From DATMFV01 sp964651005 (GTDB lineage Bacteria > Verrucomicrobiota > Verrucomicrobiia > Chthoniobacterales > Chthoniobacteraceae): 36,235 nt of DNA. The position numbers and the translations under genes were made by a program. The stretch's first letter is position 1; each line of letters starts with the position of its first letter. The notes beneath the pieces were generated by a model that saw only the letters and a program-made list of their open reading frames with translations, had not been told where the DNA came from and did not search any database. Shown here one piece after another: positions 1 through 7,349 of this stretch. The stretch is from positions 1-36,235 of the forward strand of contig CAZYVL010000013.1 of NCBI GenBank assembly GCA_964651005.1. The letters are read 5' to 3'.

Positions 1-1
1 T

Positions 2-61
2 TTAATCAGCGCGTCCTTAAGCGGCGAGGAGCTCAACCAGCCGGAGCGGGTGGAGAAATAA
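2..61 (+). CDS. C-terminal tail of an unidentified upstream gene (partial)
   Basis: An open frame enters from the left edge and ends with TAA at 59-61, encoding 19 residues that end in NQPERVEK. The composition is compatible with a protein tail, and it lies 42 bases before lpxC/fabZ on the same strand. In related bacteria an lpxD gene often sits here, but nothing in these 19 residues identifies it. It could also be chance. Confidence 0.3.
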   Translation, partial: LISASLSGEELNQPERVEK

Positions 62-103
62 TTTCTTTCTAGGCCGGAGGCGGGTTGATAAACCTGCCGC
101 CGC

Positions 104-1417
104 ATGACCGAGCTTCAGCATACCCTCGCCTCGTCCGCCTCGCTCGCGGGCACCTCGCTGCATACCGGGGAAAAAGTCACCCTCACGCTGCACCCCGCGC
201 CCGTCGGGTTTGGCCGGAAGTTCAAGCGGACCGACCTCCCCGACGAGCCGACGATCAACGCGCACTGCTCCAACGTGAAGACCGTGGAGCGGGCGACAAC
301 GCTGGGGGAGGGGAACGTGAAGGTGCAGACGGTCGAGCACGTCCTCTCCGCGCTCGCGGGCCTCGGGGTGGATAACGCGCTCATCGAGATGAACGCGAAC
401 GAGCCGCCCATCGGCGACGGCAGCGCCGCCCCGTTCGTGAGCCTCATCAAGCAGGCCGGGATCGTCGCGCAGGACGCCGCGCGCGTCTCCTTCCAGGTCA
501 ACGAGCCGATCCACCTTGAAACCAAGAGCGGCTCGCTGCTGACCATCGTGCCCGATACCAAGTTCCGCGTCTCCTGCACCAACGTCGGCCCGGATGGCCG
601 CTTCACCCAGTTTTACAGCACCGAGATCACCCCCGCGATTTACGAAAAGGAGATCGCCCCCGCGCGGACCTTCGTTTTCTACGAGGACGTCAAGCCGCTG
701 CTCGACAAGGGCCTCATCAAAGGCGGCAGCCTGGAGAACGCCGTCGTGGTGCGTGGGGATTCCGTGTTGAGCAAGGAGCCGGTGCGCTTCAAGGAAGAGT
801 TCGCACGGCACAAGATCCTCGACATCGTGGGCGATCTTTCCCTGTTTGGCCGCCCGATCAAGGGGCATGTCATCGCCGTCAAGCCGGGGCACGGCCCGAA
901 CACCGAGCTGGCCCAGATCCTCACCAAGAAGGCCACGCAGCTTCTCGCGATGGTCCCCCCGGCCATCACCCCGAAGGGCGGCTCCGTCCTCGACATCAAT
1001 AACGTCATGCAGTTGCTGCCGCACCGGTATCCCTTCCTGATGGTGGACCGCGTGGTGGAGTTCGAGGGGGAGACAAAGTGCACCGGCGTCAAATCGGTGA
1101 CGATCAACGAACCGTTCTTCCAGGGGCACTTCCCCGGCCATCCGGTGATGCCCGGCGTGCTCCAGCTCGAAGCGATGGCGCAGGTGGCGAGCATCGCCTT
1201 CATCCGCCAGCAGGGGGGGAGCACGGCGAAGATCGGCTACTTCATGAGCGCGGATTGCGTCAAGTTCCGCAAGCCGGTCCTCCCGGGCGACACGCTCTTT
1301 ATCCATGTGGAGGTCACCAAAACCAAGCGGAACATCGCCAAGGCAAGCGGGCGGTGCGTCGTGAACGGAGAAGTTGTCTCCGAGGCGGAGATGATGTTTG
1401 GTTTCCTCGTGCCCTGA
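104..1417 (+). CDS. lpxC/fabZ: Bifunctional UDP-3-O-acyl-GlcNAc deacetylase / 3-hydroxyacyl-ACP dehydratase (LpxC-FabZ fusion)
   Basis: This is a natural fusion of two cytoplasmic enzymes. Residues 1 to about 285 are LpxC, the zinc deacetylase that commits UDP-acyl-GlcNAc to lipid A synthesis. The zinc ligands are visible as H79 (VEHVLSAL) and H236 and D240 (HKILDIVGDL), with the catalytic-site motif PGHGPNT around H263. Residues about 293-437 are FabZ, the hot-dog dehydratase of fatty acid elongation, with LPHRYPFLMVDRV and GHFPGHPVMPGVLQLEAMAQ carrying catalytic H342 and E356. The length of 437 is normal for such fusions, which are known from Bacteroidetes, Verrucomicrobia and relatives. 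The ATG at 104 gives the expected LpxC N-terminus (LQHTLASS). lpxA follows after 27 bases, so the two are probably co-transcribed. Both halves look intact. Confidence 0.97.
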   Translation: MTELQHTLASSASLAGTSLHTGEKVTLTLHPAPVGFGRKFKRTDLPDEPTINAHCSNVKTVERATTLGEGNVKVQTVEHVLSALAGLGVDNALIEMNANEPPIGDGSAAPFVSLIKQAGIVAQDAARVSFQVNEPIHLETKSGSLLTIVPDTKFRVSCTNVGPDGRFTQFYSTEITPAIYEKEIAPARTFVFYEDVKPLLDKGLIKGGSLENAVVVRGDSVLSKEPVRFKEEFARHKILDIVGDLSLFGRPIKGHVIAVKPGHGPNTELAQILTKKATQLLAMVPPAITPKGGSVLDINNVMQLLPHRYPFLMVDRVVEFEGETKCTGVKSVTINEPFFQGHFPGHPVMPGVLQLEAMAQVASIAFIRQQGGSTAKIGYFMSADCVKFRKPVLPGDTLFIHVEVTKTKRNIAKASGRCVVNGEVVSEAEMMFGFLVP

Positions 1418-1444
1418 ACCCCCTCCCGTCTCCTTTCTCCTTTC

Positions 1445-2230
1445 GTGAGCACTCCCCAAACCCGGATTCACCCCACCGCCGTCGTCGATCCCACCGCGCA
1501 GCTTGGCGCGGGGGTGGAGATCGGCCCGTACTGCATCATCGGCGCGGGGGTGAGCCTCGGCGACGGCTGCTGGCTGCAACACCACGTCACGCTCTGCGGC
1601 CCGGCGCGGATCGGCGCGAACAACCGCTTCTACGCCTACGCCTCCATCGGCCAGCAGACGCAGGATCTCAAATACAAGGGCGAGCCGACCTGGCTGGAGA
1701 TCGGCGAGGGGAACACCTTCCGCGAGTTTGTCACCGTCCACCGCGCCACCGCCCCCGGCGATGCCACGCGCGTCGGCAGCCGGGGCCACTTCCTCGCCTA
1801 CTCGCACATCGCGCACGATTGCACCGTCGGCGACGAGGTGATCTTCTCCAACAACGGCACGCTCGCCGGGCACGTCCAGGTGGGCGACCACGCGATCATC
1901 GGCGGGCTGAGCGCGGTGCACCAGTTCTGCCGCATCGGCCGGTTCGCCATCCTCGGCGGCTGCTCGAAGATCGTGCAGGATGTCCCTCCCTTCATGATCG
2001 CGGATGGCAACCCCGCCGAAATCCGTGGCATCAACAAGATCGGGATGGAGCGCCACGGGTTTGCCGCCGAGACGATGCGCGAGATCAAGGAGGCGTACCG
2101 CCTGCTCTACCGCTCCGACTTCAACGTCAAGCAGGCCGCCGAGCAGATGCGCGCCGCGCTGCGGCCGCTCCCCGAAGTGCTCCAGTTGCTCGACTTCCTG
2201 GCGACCACCGAACGCGGGGTGATCCGGTAG
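1445..2230 (+). CDS. lpxA: Acyl-ACP--UDP-N-acetylglucosamine O-acyltransferase
   Basis: LpxA catalyses the first step of lipid A synthesis, transfer of a 3-hydroxyacyl chain to the 3-OH of UDP-GlcNAc. The 261-residue protein matches the family length. Residues 7 to about 190 show the hexapeptide repeats of a left-handed beta-helix (RIHPTAVVDPTAQLG and onwards). The catalytic motif HIAHDCTVGD places the active histidine at H124. The conserved GHVQVGDHAIIGG and AVHQFCRIG segments follow, then the helical C-terminal domain. Translation starts at GTG 1445, which gives the usual N-terminus; no in-frame ATG is better placed. It lies 27 bases after the LpxC-FabZ fusion, whose FabZ half acts on the same acyl-ACP pool. 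Confidence 0.97.
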   Translation: MSTPQTRIHPTAVVDPTAQLGAGVEIGPYCIIGAGVSLGDGCWLQHHVTLCGPARIGANNRFYAYASIGQQTQDLKYKGEPTWLEIGEGNTFREFVTVHRATAPGDATRVGSRGHFLAYSHIAHDCTVGDEVIFSNNGTLAGHVQVGDHAIIGGLSAVHQFCRIGRFAILGGCSKIVQDVPPFMIADGNPAEIRGINKIGMERHGFAAETMREIKEAYRLLYRSDFNVKQAAEQMRAALRPLPEVLQLLDFLATTERGVIR

Positions 2231-2251
2231 GGGACGGGCTGTTTTCCGGTT

Positions 2252-2279
2252 TTGCTTTTTTCCCCGGGGCCGTTACGCT
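2252..2279 (+). promoter_or_regulatory. Candidate promoter for scpA-scpB
   Basis: TTGCTT (2252-2257) and TACGCT (2274-2279) are separated by 16 bases and end 12 bases before the scpA ATG, in a short T-rich gap of only 61 bases. No clear Shine-Dalgarno lies before the ATG. The TACGCTGCC core recurs at 5295. This is pattern matching only. Confidence 0.35.
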
Positions 2280-2291
2280 GCCGCTTCGCCG

Positions 2292-3011
2292 ATGGATAGA
2301 GACTACAAAGTGAAGCTAGAGGTCTTCGAGGGGCCGCTCGATCTCCTTCTTTACCTCATCAAGAGGGACGAGATCGACATTTACGACATCCCCATCGAGC
2401 GGATCACCCGGCAGTACCTCGACTATCTCGACGCCTTCAAGGTTCTCGACATCGACATCGCCGGGGAGTTCGTCGTCATGGCGGCGAACCTCATCTACAT
2501 CAAGAGCCGCAGCCTGCTGCCGCCCGCGCAGCAGCCGCCCGAAGAAGGCGGCGAGGAGGAAGACCCGCGCTGGGAGCTGGTCCGCCAGCTTCTCGAATAC
2601 AAGAAATTCAAGGACGCCGCCGCCTCCCTGGGCGAACGCGAGGCGGTGCAGAGCGCCATCTACAGCCGCATCCCGGAAGCGCCCGAAGCCCCGCCCGAGC
2701 GCCCGATGGCGGAAGTGAGCGTCTTCGACTTGATCAACGCCTTCCAGAAGGTGCTCAAAAGGGTGTCGCGCCCGCCCGATTTGCGGGAGATTTTCGAGGA
2801 GAACTTCACCGTCTCCGACAAGATCGAATTTGTTCTCAAGATGACCGGCTCCGGCGTGCCGCTGAAGTTCACGGAGCTTTTCACCGACGCCGTCTCGCGG
2901 GCCGAGGTGGTCGTCACGTTTTTGGCCGTGCTCGAATTAATCCGGCTCAAACAGCTCCGCGTCACCCAGCCCGAGCCGTTTGCCGAAATTGAACTCCACC
3001 GCGTGCTCTGA
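2292..3011 (+). CDS. scpA: Segregation and condensation protein A (ScpA, kleisin)
   Basis: ScpA is the kleisin subunit of bacterial condensin; it bridges the SMC heads and binds a ScpB dimer to organise and separate chromosomes. The 239-residue protein opens with the family signature (KLEVFEGPLDLLLYLIKRDEIDIYDIPI, residues 7-34) and continues with the ITRQYLDYL and MAANLIYIKSRSLLP segments of the N-terminal helical domain. A charged linker (about 80-140) is followed by the C-terminal winged helix, which binds the SMC cap. The length is typical. scpB starts within 7 bases of the stop, the usual pairing. The smc gene is not in the window. Confidence 0.95.
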   Translation: MDRDYKVKLEVFEGPLDLLLYLIKRDEIDIYDIPIERITRQYLDYLDAFKVLDIDIAGEFVVMAANLIYIKSRSLLPPAQQPPEEGGEEEDPRWELVRQLLEYKKFKDAAASLGEREAVQSAIYSRIPEAPEAPPERPMAEVSVFDLINAFQKVLKRVSRPPDLREIFEENFTVSDKIEFVLKMTGSGVPLKFTELFTDAVSRAEVVVTFLAVLELIRLKQLRVTQPEPFAEIELHRVL

Positions 3012-3017
3012 GTGCCC

Positions 3018-3812
3018 ATGTCTCTTACGGAAGTCATCGAGGCGTTGATCTTTGCCTCCCAGAAGCCCCTCTCGCTCAAGGAGATCGTCGTCGCGCTCCG
3101 GGCCGCCCGGGATGACGACGAAGAAGACGAGGCGATCCGCGCCCTCGCCGGGGCGAAGGAGGCGGAAGCCGCCGCCGCGCTGGAGCAGCTCAAGATCGAC
3201 TACATCCAGAGCGGGCGCGCCTTCCAGCTTGTCGAGCAGGCGGGTGGCTGGGCCGTCGTCACCAAGCCGGACTACGGCCCGTGGGTGCGGCAGCTCTACC
3301 CCGAGAGCAAACCGGCCCGCCTCAGCGGCCCCGCGCTCGAAACGCTCGCCATCATCGCCTACCGCCAGCCGATCACCCGCGCCGACATCGAGGCGGTGCG
3401 CGGCGTCGCTGTCGATGGCGTCATGCAGAGCCTGCTCGACCGCAGCCTGGTGCGCATCGCCGGGCGCGCGGAAGTGCCGGGCCGCCCGCTGCTGTACGAG
3501 ACCACGCAGGTCTTCCTGGATCACTTCGGGCTGAAGGCGCTCGACGATCTTCCCAACAGCGACGAACTGCGGCGGGTCCACCTGCCGACCGCCCCGCGCG
3601 AGGAGGAGAAACCCGAAGCGCCCGCCGAGGCCGGGGGTGCCGTGGAGAACCCGGAGGCTGCCGACACCGAAGCTGAAGCCGCTCCCGAAGCTGAAACCCG
3701 TACCGAAGAACCGGTCGCCGAAGAACCCGCTGTGGAGCCGGAACCCGAACCCGCCGCCGCTCCGTCCGCCTCCGGGGAAACGCGGGGGGAAGAAGAGGAG
3801 CCTCTCCGCTGA
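3018..3812 (+). CDS. scpB: Segregation and condensation protein B (ScpB)
   Basis: ScpB dimerises through winged-helix domains and binds ScpA in the SMC condensin complex. The N-terminus MSLTEVIEALIFASQKPLSL and the strongly conserved LETLAIIAYRQPITRADIE segment around residue 110 identify it. The core ends near residue 200. After that comes an acidic, Ala/Pro/Glu-rich tail of about 65 residues made of imperfect EAE/EPE repeats, probably disordered and longer than in many ScpB proteins. ATG 3018 is preferred; a GTG at 3012 directly abutting the scpA stop would add two residues. It is translationally close to scpA and probably in the same transcript. Confidence 0.93.
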   Translation: MSLTEVIEALIFASQKPLSLKEIVVALRAARDDDEEDEAIRALAGAKEAEAAAALEQLKIDYIQSGRAFQLVEQAGGWAVVTKPDYGPWVRQLYPESKPARLSGPALETLAIIAYRQPITRADIEAVRGVAVDGVMQSLLDRSLVRIAGRAEVPGRPLLYETTQVFLDHFGLKALDDLPNSDELRRVHLPTAPREEEKPEAPAEAGGAVENPEAADTEAEAAPEAETRTEEPVAEEPAVEPEPEPAAAPSASGETRGEEEEPLR

Positions 3813-3838
3813 GACGCGGTGCAATCCCATTTCATTCC

Positions 3839-4909
3839 ATGTCGCTCAACGAAGTCCGCAAAAAAATCGACACCGTGGACGCGCAGCTCCTGGAGTTGCT
3901 CAACCAGCGTGCCGATCTCGTCCACGAGGTCGGCGAGATCAAGCGGCAGAACGGCGGGGCGATCTTCGCGCCGGACCGCGAAGAGGCGCTTTTGAGTTCG
4001 CTCACCGCCCGCAACGCCGAACGGGGTGGGCGGCTCCCCGCCTCCGCCATCCGCGCCATCTACCGGGAGATCATCTCGGCGTCGTACGCGCTGGAGAAGG
4101 GGCTGGCCATCGCCTATCTCGGCCCGGCGGGCACCTACACGCACGAGGCGGCGCGGTTGAAGTTCGGCGCGAGCGTCGGGTACGAATCGCAGGGGAGCAT
4201 TTCCGGGGTCTTCGACGCGGTGGCCCGGGGGAAGGCCGATTTTGGCGTCGTCCCGATCGAAAATTCCACCGAAGGCGTGGTGACGCACACGCTCGACGAG
4301 TTCATGGACTCGGAGTTGAAGATCTGCGCGCAGGTGCTTCTCAAGATCGAGCACAACCTGATCGGGCGCGGCCCCCGGGAGGAGATCCGCCGGATTTATT
4401 CGCACCCGCAGTCGCTCGGCCAGTGCCGCCAGTGGCTGCGCAGCCATTTCCCTTCCGTCGAGCTGGTGGAGGCCGCCAGCAACACCCGCGCCGTGCAGCA
4501 GGCGGTGGAGGACCCCGGGTCGGCGGCCATCGCCGGGCGCATGGCGGCGGAGCTTTACGGGATGACCATCCTGGAAGCCAGCATCCAGGACTGCGCCAAT
4601 AACACCACGCGCTTTCTGGTGATCGGCCCGCAATCGTGCCCGCCCACCGGCCGCGACAAGACCTCGCTGATGTTCGCCGTGCGCGATGAAAGCGGGGCGC
4701 TCGTCGCCGCGTTGCAGCCGTTCAACCGGCTCGGCATCTCGATGAGCAAGATCGAAAGCCGCCCCTCGAAGAAAAAGGCGTGGGAGTATTTCTTCTTCGT
4801 CGATCTGGAGGGGCACGCGGAAGAGCCGCGCCTGGCCGAAGCCCTCGCCGAGTTGGAAAAGTGCGCGATGCGGGTCAAAATCCTCGGGAGCTACCCGGCG
4901 GTGGTGTAA
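3839..4909 (+). CDS. pheA: Bifunctional chorismate mutase / prephenate dehydratase (P-protein)
   Basis: PheA converts chorismate to prephenate and then to phenylpyruvate, the phenylalanine branch. The 356-residue protein has three domains in the normal order. Residues 1 to about 88 are an AroQ-type chorismate mutase (RKKIDTVDAQLLELLNQR). About 90-270 is the dehydratase, with AYLGPAGTYTHEAA, FGVVPIENSTEGVV and the NNTTRF active-site motif. About 280-356 is an ACT domain with the ESRPSKKKAWEY motif that usually binds phenylalanine for feedback inhibition. ATG 3839 gives the expected mutase start. It stands 26 bases after scpB. All visible key motifs are present, so activity and feedback control are expected. 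Confidence 0.96.
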   Translation: MSLNEVRKKIDTVDAQLLELLNQRADLVHEVGEIKRQNGGAIFAPDREEALLSSLTARNAERGGRLPASAIRAIYREIISASYALEKGLAIAYLGPAGTYTHEAARLKFGASVGYESQGSISGVFDAVARGKADFGVVPIENSTEGVVTHTLDEFMDSELKICAQVLLKIEHNLIGRGPREEIRRIYSHPQSLGQCRQWLRSHFPSVELVEAASNTRAVQQAVEDPGSAAIAGRMAAELYGMTILEASIQDCANNTTRFLVIGPQSCPPTGRDKTSLMFAVRDESGALVAALQPFNRLGISMSKIESRPSKKKAWEYFFFVDLEGHAEEPRLAEALAELEKCAMRVKILGSYPAVV

Positions 4910-4943
4910 GCCGGGTTCGGGAGGAAAAGGGGAGGAGAAGGTA

Positions 4944-4974
4944 AAATCGCCCAAAATCGCGCCTGGGCGGATTT
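4944..4974 (+). terminator. Possible terminator hairpin after pheA
   Basis: AAATC-GCCCA (4944-4953) pairs with TGGGC-GGATTT (4964-4974) with a single bulged base and a 10-base loop, 34 bases after the pheA stop. A run of seven T lies about 13 bases further on, which is too far for a textbook Rho-independent terminator. It separates pheA from the tRNA gene. Confidence 0.4.
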
Positions 4975-5057
4975 GGCGTTTGCATTTTTTTGGAATCCCG
5001 GGCAGATTCCCCTCCCTCTCTCCGGGCGGAATGCTGCTCTGGGCAGAAGGCTTAAAA

Positions 5058-5141
5058 GCTCACGTGGCGGAATGGCAGACGCGTACGGCTCAGGACCGTA
5101 TGGGGAAACCCGTGGAGGTTCAACTCCTCTCGTGAGCACCA
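5058..5141 (+). tRNA. tRNA-Leu (anticodon CAG)
   Basis: The sequence folds as a class II tRNA. The acceptor arms GCTCACG and CGTGAGC pair fully, and the anticodon stem TACGG/CCGTA closes the loop CTCAGGA, with anticodon CAG at 5091-5093. A long variable arm (TGGGGAAACCCG) is followed by the T-arm GGAGG-TTCAACT-CCTCT. The long variable arm and D-loop sequence are those of leucine tRNAs. Discriminator A and an encoded CCA end it at 5141. It reads CUG codons, which are very frequent in this GC-rich genome. Confidence 0.96.
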
Positions 5142-5204
5142 AGCCTCCTCCGCCTCCTTGGGCCGCTCCGAACTCCCTTCGAGCCTTCGGGCTTTATCCG
5201 GCCC

Positions 5205-5237
5205 GACTTTAGTCTGACTTTAGTCTGACTTTGGTCC
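5205..5237. repeat. Three tandem 11-bp units, each a small palindrome
   Basis: GACTTTAGTCT occurs at 5205-5215 and 5216-5226, and a degenerate copy GACTTTGGTCC at 5227-5237. Each unit contains the hyphenated palindrome GACT-TT-AGTC. Iterated small palindromes upstream of an operon may be a protein-binding site, but they may equally be a neutral repeat. Confidence 0.75.
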
Positions 5238-5294
5238 GGCGCGGACGAAATTTGCGCCGTCCAATTTTTTCATGGCGCCGCCGCCGGTTTCTGA

Positions 5295-5300
5295 TACGCT
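5295..5300 (+). promoter_or_regulatory. Candidate -10 element upstream of the pgaC-like locus
   Basis: TACGCT followed by GCC repeats the element found before scpA (2274). It lies 13 bases before an ATG at 5314 and 244 bases before the pgaC-like ATG. No good -35 is visible at 16-18 bases. If used, it would give a leader of roughly 235 bases containing the 5332-5348 hairpin. Confidence 0.25.
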
Positions 5301-5331
5301 GCCTCTCCCATTCATGAAAATCGTTTCGACC

Positions 5332-5348
5332 TTCGGGTTTCACCCGAA
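5332..5348. repeat. Perfect 7-bp inverted repeat
   Basis: TTCGGGT (5332-5338) and ACCCGAA (5342-5348) are perfect inverted copies around a 3-base loop. There is no T-run on either side, so a terminator is unlikely. It lies between the candidate -10 element and the pgaC-like gene and could be an operator or a leader hairpin. Confidence 0.6.
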
Positions 5349-5402
5349 AACCGAAGTGGCTCCCGGCAAGCCGCTTCCGTCGGCGTTTCATTGCGTTCCA
5401 GG

Positions 5403-5429
5403 CCCAACAAGCCTCACAAGCCTCACAAG
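5403..5429. repeat. 9-bp tandem repeat (CCTCACAAG)
   Basis: CCTCACAAG is repeated at 5412-5420 and 5421-5429, preceded by CCCAACAAG (5403-5411). Similar short-period repeats occur at 9845, 16033 and 18036 in this window. Confidence 0.75.
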
Positions 5430-5544
5430 CTCCTTCCTGCCGCGCCTCCCGCGCCCCTCAGCCCTGGCGATTCCTGCGATCCCTTCCACGAAGCTCCCTC
5501 TCCGCGCCTTGCGGGAGTAGGTCTTCCGAAGCGGCTCCTCCTTT

Positions 5545-6867
5545 ATGGTTCGTCTGGGCATGACTGGGCTGATCGTCCGCGACTGCGCGTTGTGGGCGGA
5601 TGAAATCAAGAAGTGGCTCGATTGGCCGACCGGGACGCTTCTGGGCATCGTCGATTTCGTCAACTACTTCCCCCTGCTCCTGAGCCTCATCTGGTCGGTC
5701 TCGGCCCTCGGGGCGCTTTGGGCGGAAGAACGGGGGAAGGCGCGGCGTCGCGCGGCGGGGGCATCCTCCTCGCTGCCCTCCTACTCGGTGCTCATCCCTT
5801 TTTACGGCGACGCCGACGCCGCCTTGCGCACGGTGCGCAGCCTCTGCGACCTCCGCCCCGCCCCGGAGGAGATCATCCTGGTCAACGACGGCAGCCCGGC
5901 GGAGAGCATCGCGCTGGATCGCTCGCAGCTCCCCCCGCGCTCGCGGGTCGTGGATTTGCCGCGCAACGTCGGCAAGGCGGAGGCGCTCAACCGCGGGGCG
6001 GCGGGCATCCGCTCGGAGATCGTCGTCTGCATGGACGCCGATACGCGGGCGCAGTCGAAGGATTGGAGCGGGATGCTCGCGCGCTTTGCGCGTTTTCCCG
6101 ATCTCGGCGCCGTCACCGGCAAGATCTGGCCCGAGAGCATCCGCAACCTCCCGCAACTGCTCCAGGCGATCGACTATCTCGCCGTGATCTGCCTGGTCAA
6201 ATGCGCCGAGTCGTTCTGGGGCGGCCTGATGACCGTCTCCGGCGCCTGGGTGGCGTACCGCCGCCGGGCGATGGCCGGTTGCAACGGCTGGTGCCCGCGC
6301 ACGAGCACCGAGGACATCGACCTGAGCTGGCGGCTCCAGGCGGCAGGCTGGAAGATCGGCTACGACGCGAACTGGACGGCCCGGGTGGAGATGGCCGTTT
6401 CATGGCGCAGCCTCTGGCTTCAGCGTCGCCGCTGGAGCAGCGGGCTGGGGCGCGCGCTGCGCGACCAGTCGCACGGCATCTTCCGGCACACTTCGCGGCA
6501 TGTCCCGGTCGCCTTCATGGCGCTGCTCAGCAGCCTCTGGATCTGGCTCTGCCTCGCCACGGCGGCGGCGGGGGCGTTCTTCGCGTTCGTCGCGCCGGGG
6601 CGCGGGAACCCGCTGGCGGCGGTCCTGGAGTGGCAGGCGGCGCATTGGTCGCTCTGCTGCGCGATTTTTCTCGTGCAGATCGCTGTCGCGATCGCGGTGG
6701 ACCGGGGGACGTGGAAACGCTACCCGCTGCTCATCCTTTTTTCTCCCTTTTACCCTCTCTATTTCTGGCTGATCCTCGTCACCAGCTTTCTCGCCGGTTT
6801 TCCGCGCGGGATGCTGCGGCGCGACGGCGGCCGCTGGGACCCGACGGCGGAAATCGAGATTGATTAA
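5545..6867 (+). CDS. pgaC: Membrane glycosyltransferase family 2, PgaC/IcaA-like poly-beta-1,6-GlcNAc synthase
   Basis: This protein probably polymerises UDP-GlcNAc into a beta-linked exopolysaccharide at the inner membrane. The 440 residues have an N-terminal hydrophobic segment (about 36-60), then a processive GT-A domain. It shows SVLIPFYGD at 81-89, DGS at 115-117, the metal-binding DAD at 164-166, TEDIDLSWRL from 254 and the processivity motif QRRRW at 293-297. Three or so membrane segments follow (about 320-350, 367-385, 392-418). The ending RWDPT resembles PgaC tails. The PgaC assignment is strengthened by the neighbours: a small two-helix protein 44 bases downstream and a PgaB-like deacetylase after that. 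GT2 enzymes for hyaluronan or cellulose are the alternatives. The start is uncertain; ATG 5560 is also possible and neither has a clear Shine-Dalgarno. Confidence 0.82.
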   Translation: MVRLGMTGLIVRDCALWADEIKKWLDWPTGTLLGIVDFVNYFPLLLSLIWSVSALGALWAEERGKARRRAAGASSSLPSYSVLIPFYGDADAALRTVRSLCDLRPAPEEIILVNDGSPAESIALDRSQLPPRSRVVDLPRNVGKAEALNRGAAGIRSEIVVCMDADTRAQSKDWSGMLARFARFPDLGAVTGKIWPESIRNLPQLLQAIDYLAVICLVKCAESFWGGLMTVSGAWVAYRRRAMAGCNGWCPRTSTEDIDLSWRLQAAGWKIGYDANWTARVEMAVSWRSLWLQRRRWSSGLGRALRDQSHGIFRHTSRHVPVAFMALLSSLWIWLCLATAAAGAFFAFVAPGRGNPLAAVLEWQAAHWSLCCAIFLVQIAVAIAVDRGTWKRYPLLILFSPFYPLYFWLILVTSFLAGFPRGMLRRDGGRWDPTAEIEID

Positions 6868-6911
6868 ACCCGCTGCCCCGTCTTCCCTTCCGCGCGATTA
6901 TCCCTTTTACC

Positions 6912-7253
6912 ATGAACGTCCTCGAACAAGATGAAGCGTCGGTTCACCCCGAACCGCCCGCCCTGCTTTCGCAAGACTCCTTTCTGGAGACCGGGCAAAA
7001 AGTGGAGCTCGTCGGCGCGCTCTGGCAGGTTTTCCGGCTGATCCTCCTGGCGTGGGCGCTGCTCTGTTTCTTTTGCTGTCTGCATCTCTGCCTGACTGGC
7101 CACCCGGGCGATCTCGCCTCCCTCGTCTCGAACTTCTCCATCGGCCTGCTGGCGTGGGTGCTCGCCTGCAAGATCGAGCATCCGATGGACGATTTCCCCG
7201 CAGTCGAAGCCGGGACGGGGAACGGGGAAGCGGATGAAGAGGACGACCGGTAG
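6912..7253 (+). CDS. Small two-helix membrane protein, PgaD-like by position
   Basis: This 113-residue protein has a polar N-terminus, two hydrophobic segments (about 36-61 and 71-88) joined by a short loop, and an acidic, probably cytoplasmic tail (ending in EADEEDDR). It sits 44 bases after the PgaC-like synthase and 96 before the PgaB-like gene. In E. coli the two-helix protein PgaD binds PgaC and is needed for polymerisation under cyclic-di-GMP control. Topology and position fit that role, but I see no sequence motif proving homology. Its two helices are central, whereas in PgaD they are N-terminal. Confidence 0.6.
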   Translation: MNVLEQDEASVHPEPPALLSQDSFLETGQKVELVGALWQVFRLILLAWALLCFFCCLHLCLTGHPGDLASLVSNFSIGLLAWVLACKIEHPMDDFPAVEAGTGNGEADEEDDR

Positions 7254-7349
7254 CCCGCCCCTCTCCGGTCGCCACCCCGTCGCCCCTCGCCAGAAGGCCA
7301 GCCAAGCCGCATCCCCACGGCGCGTGCCAGATTTTTTCGTGATCTCTCC

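Larger units (their letters stand above)
5142..5544. other. Gene-poor interval between tRNA-Leu and the exopolysaccharide locus
   Basis: These 403 bases contain no convincing gene. They hold three tandem 11-bp units (5205-5237), a TACGCT promoter-like element (5295), a perfect 7-bp stem hairpin (5332-5348) and a 9-bp tandem repeat (5403-5429). An open frame 5314-5520 (68 codons) starts MKIVSTFGFHPKTEVAPG but soon turns into Pro/Ser/Leu-rich sequence over the repeats. It may be a relic or a leader peptide, and I do not call it a gene. Confidence 0.5.

Noticed and set aside
17..2056. A long - strand open frame opposite lpxC/fabZ and lpxA.
   Set aside because: Shadow of two unmistakable lipid A genes.
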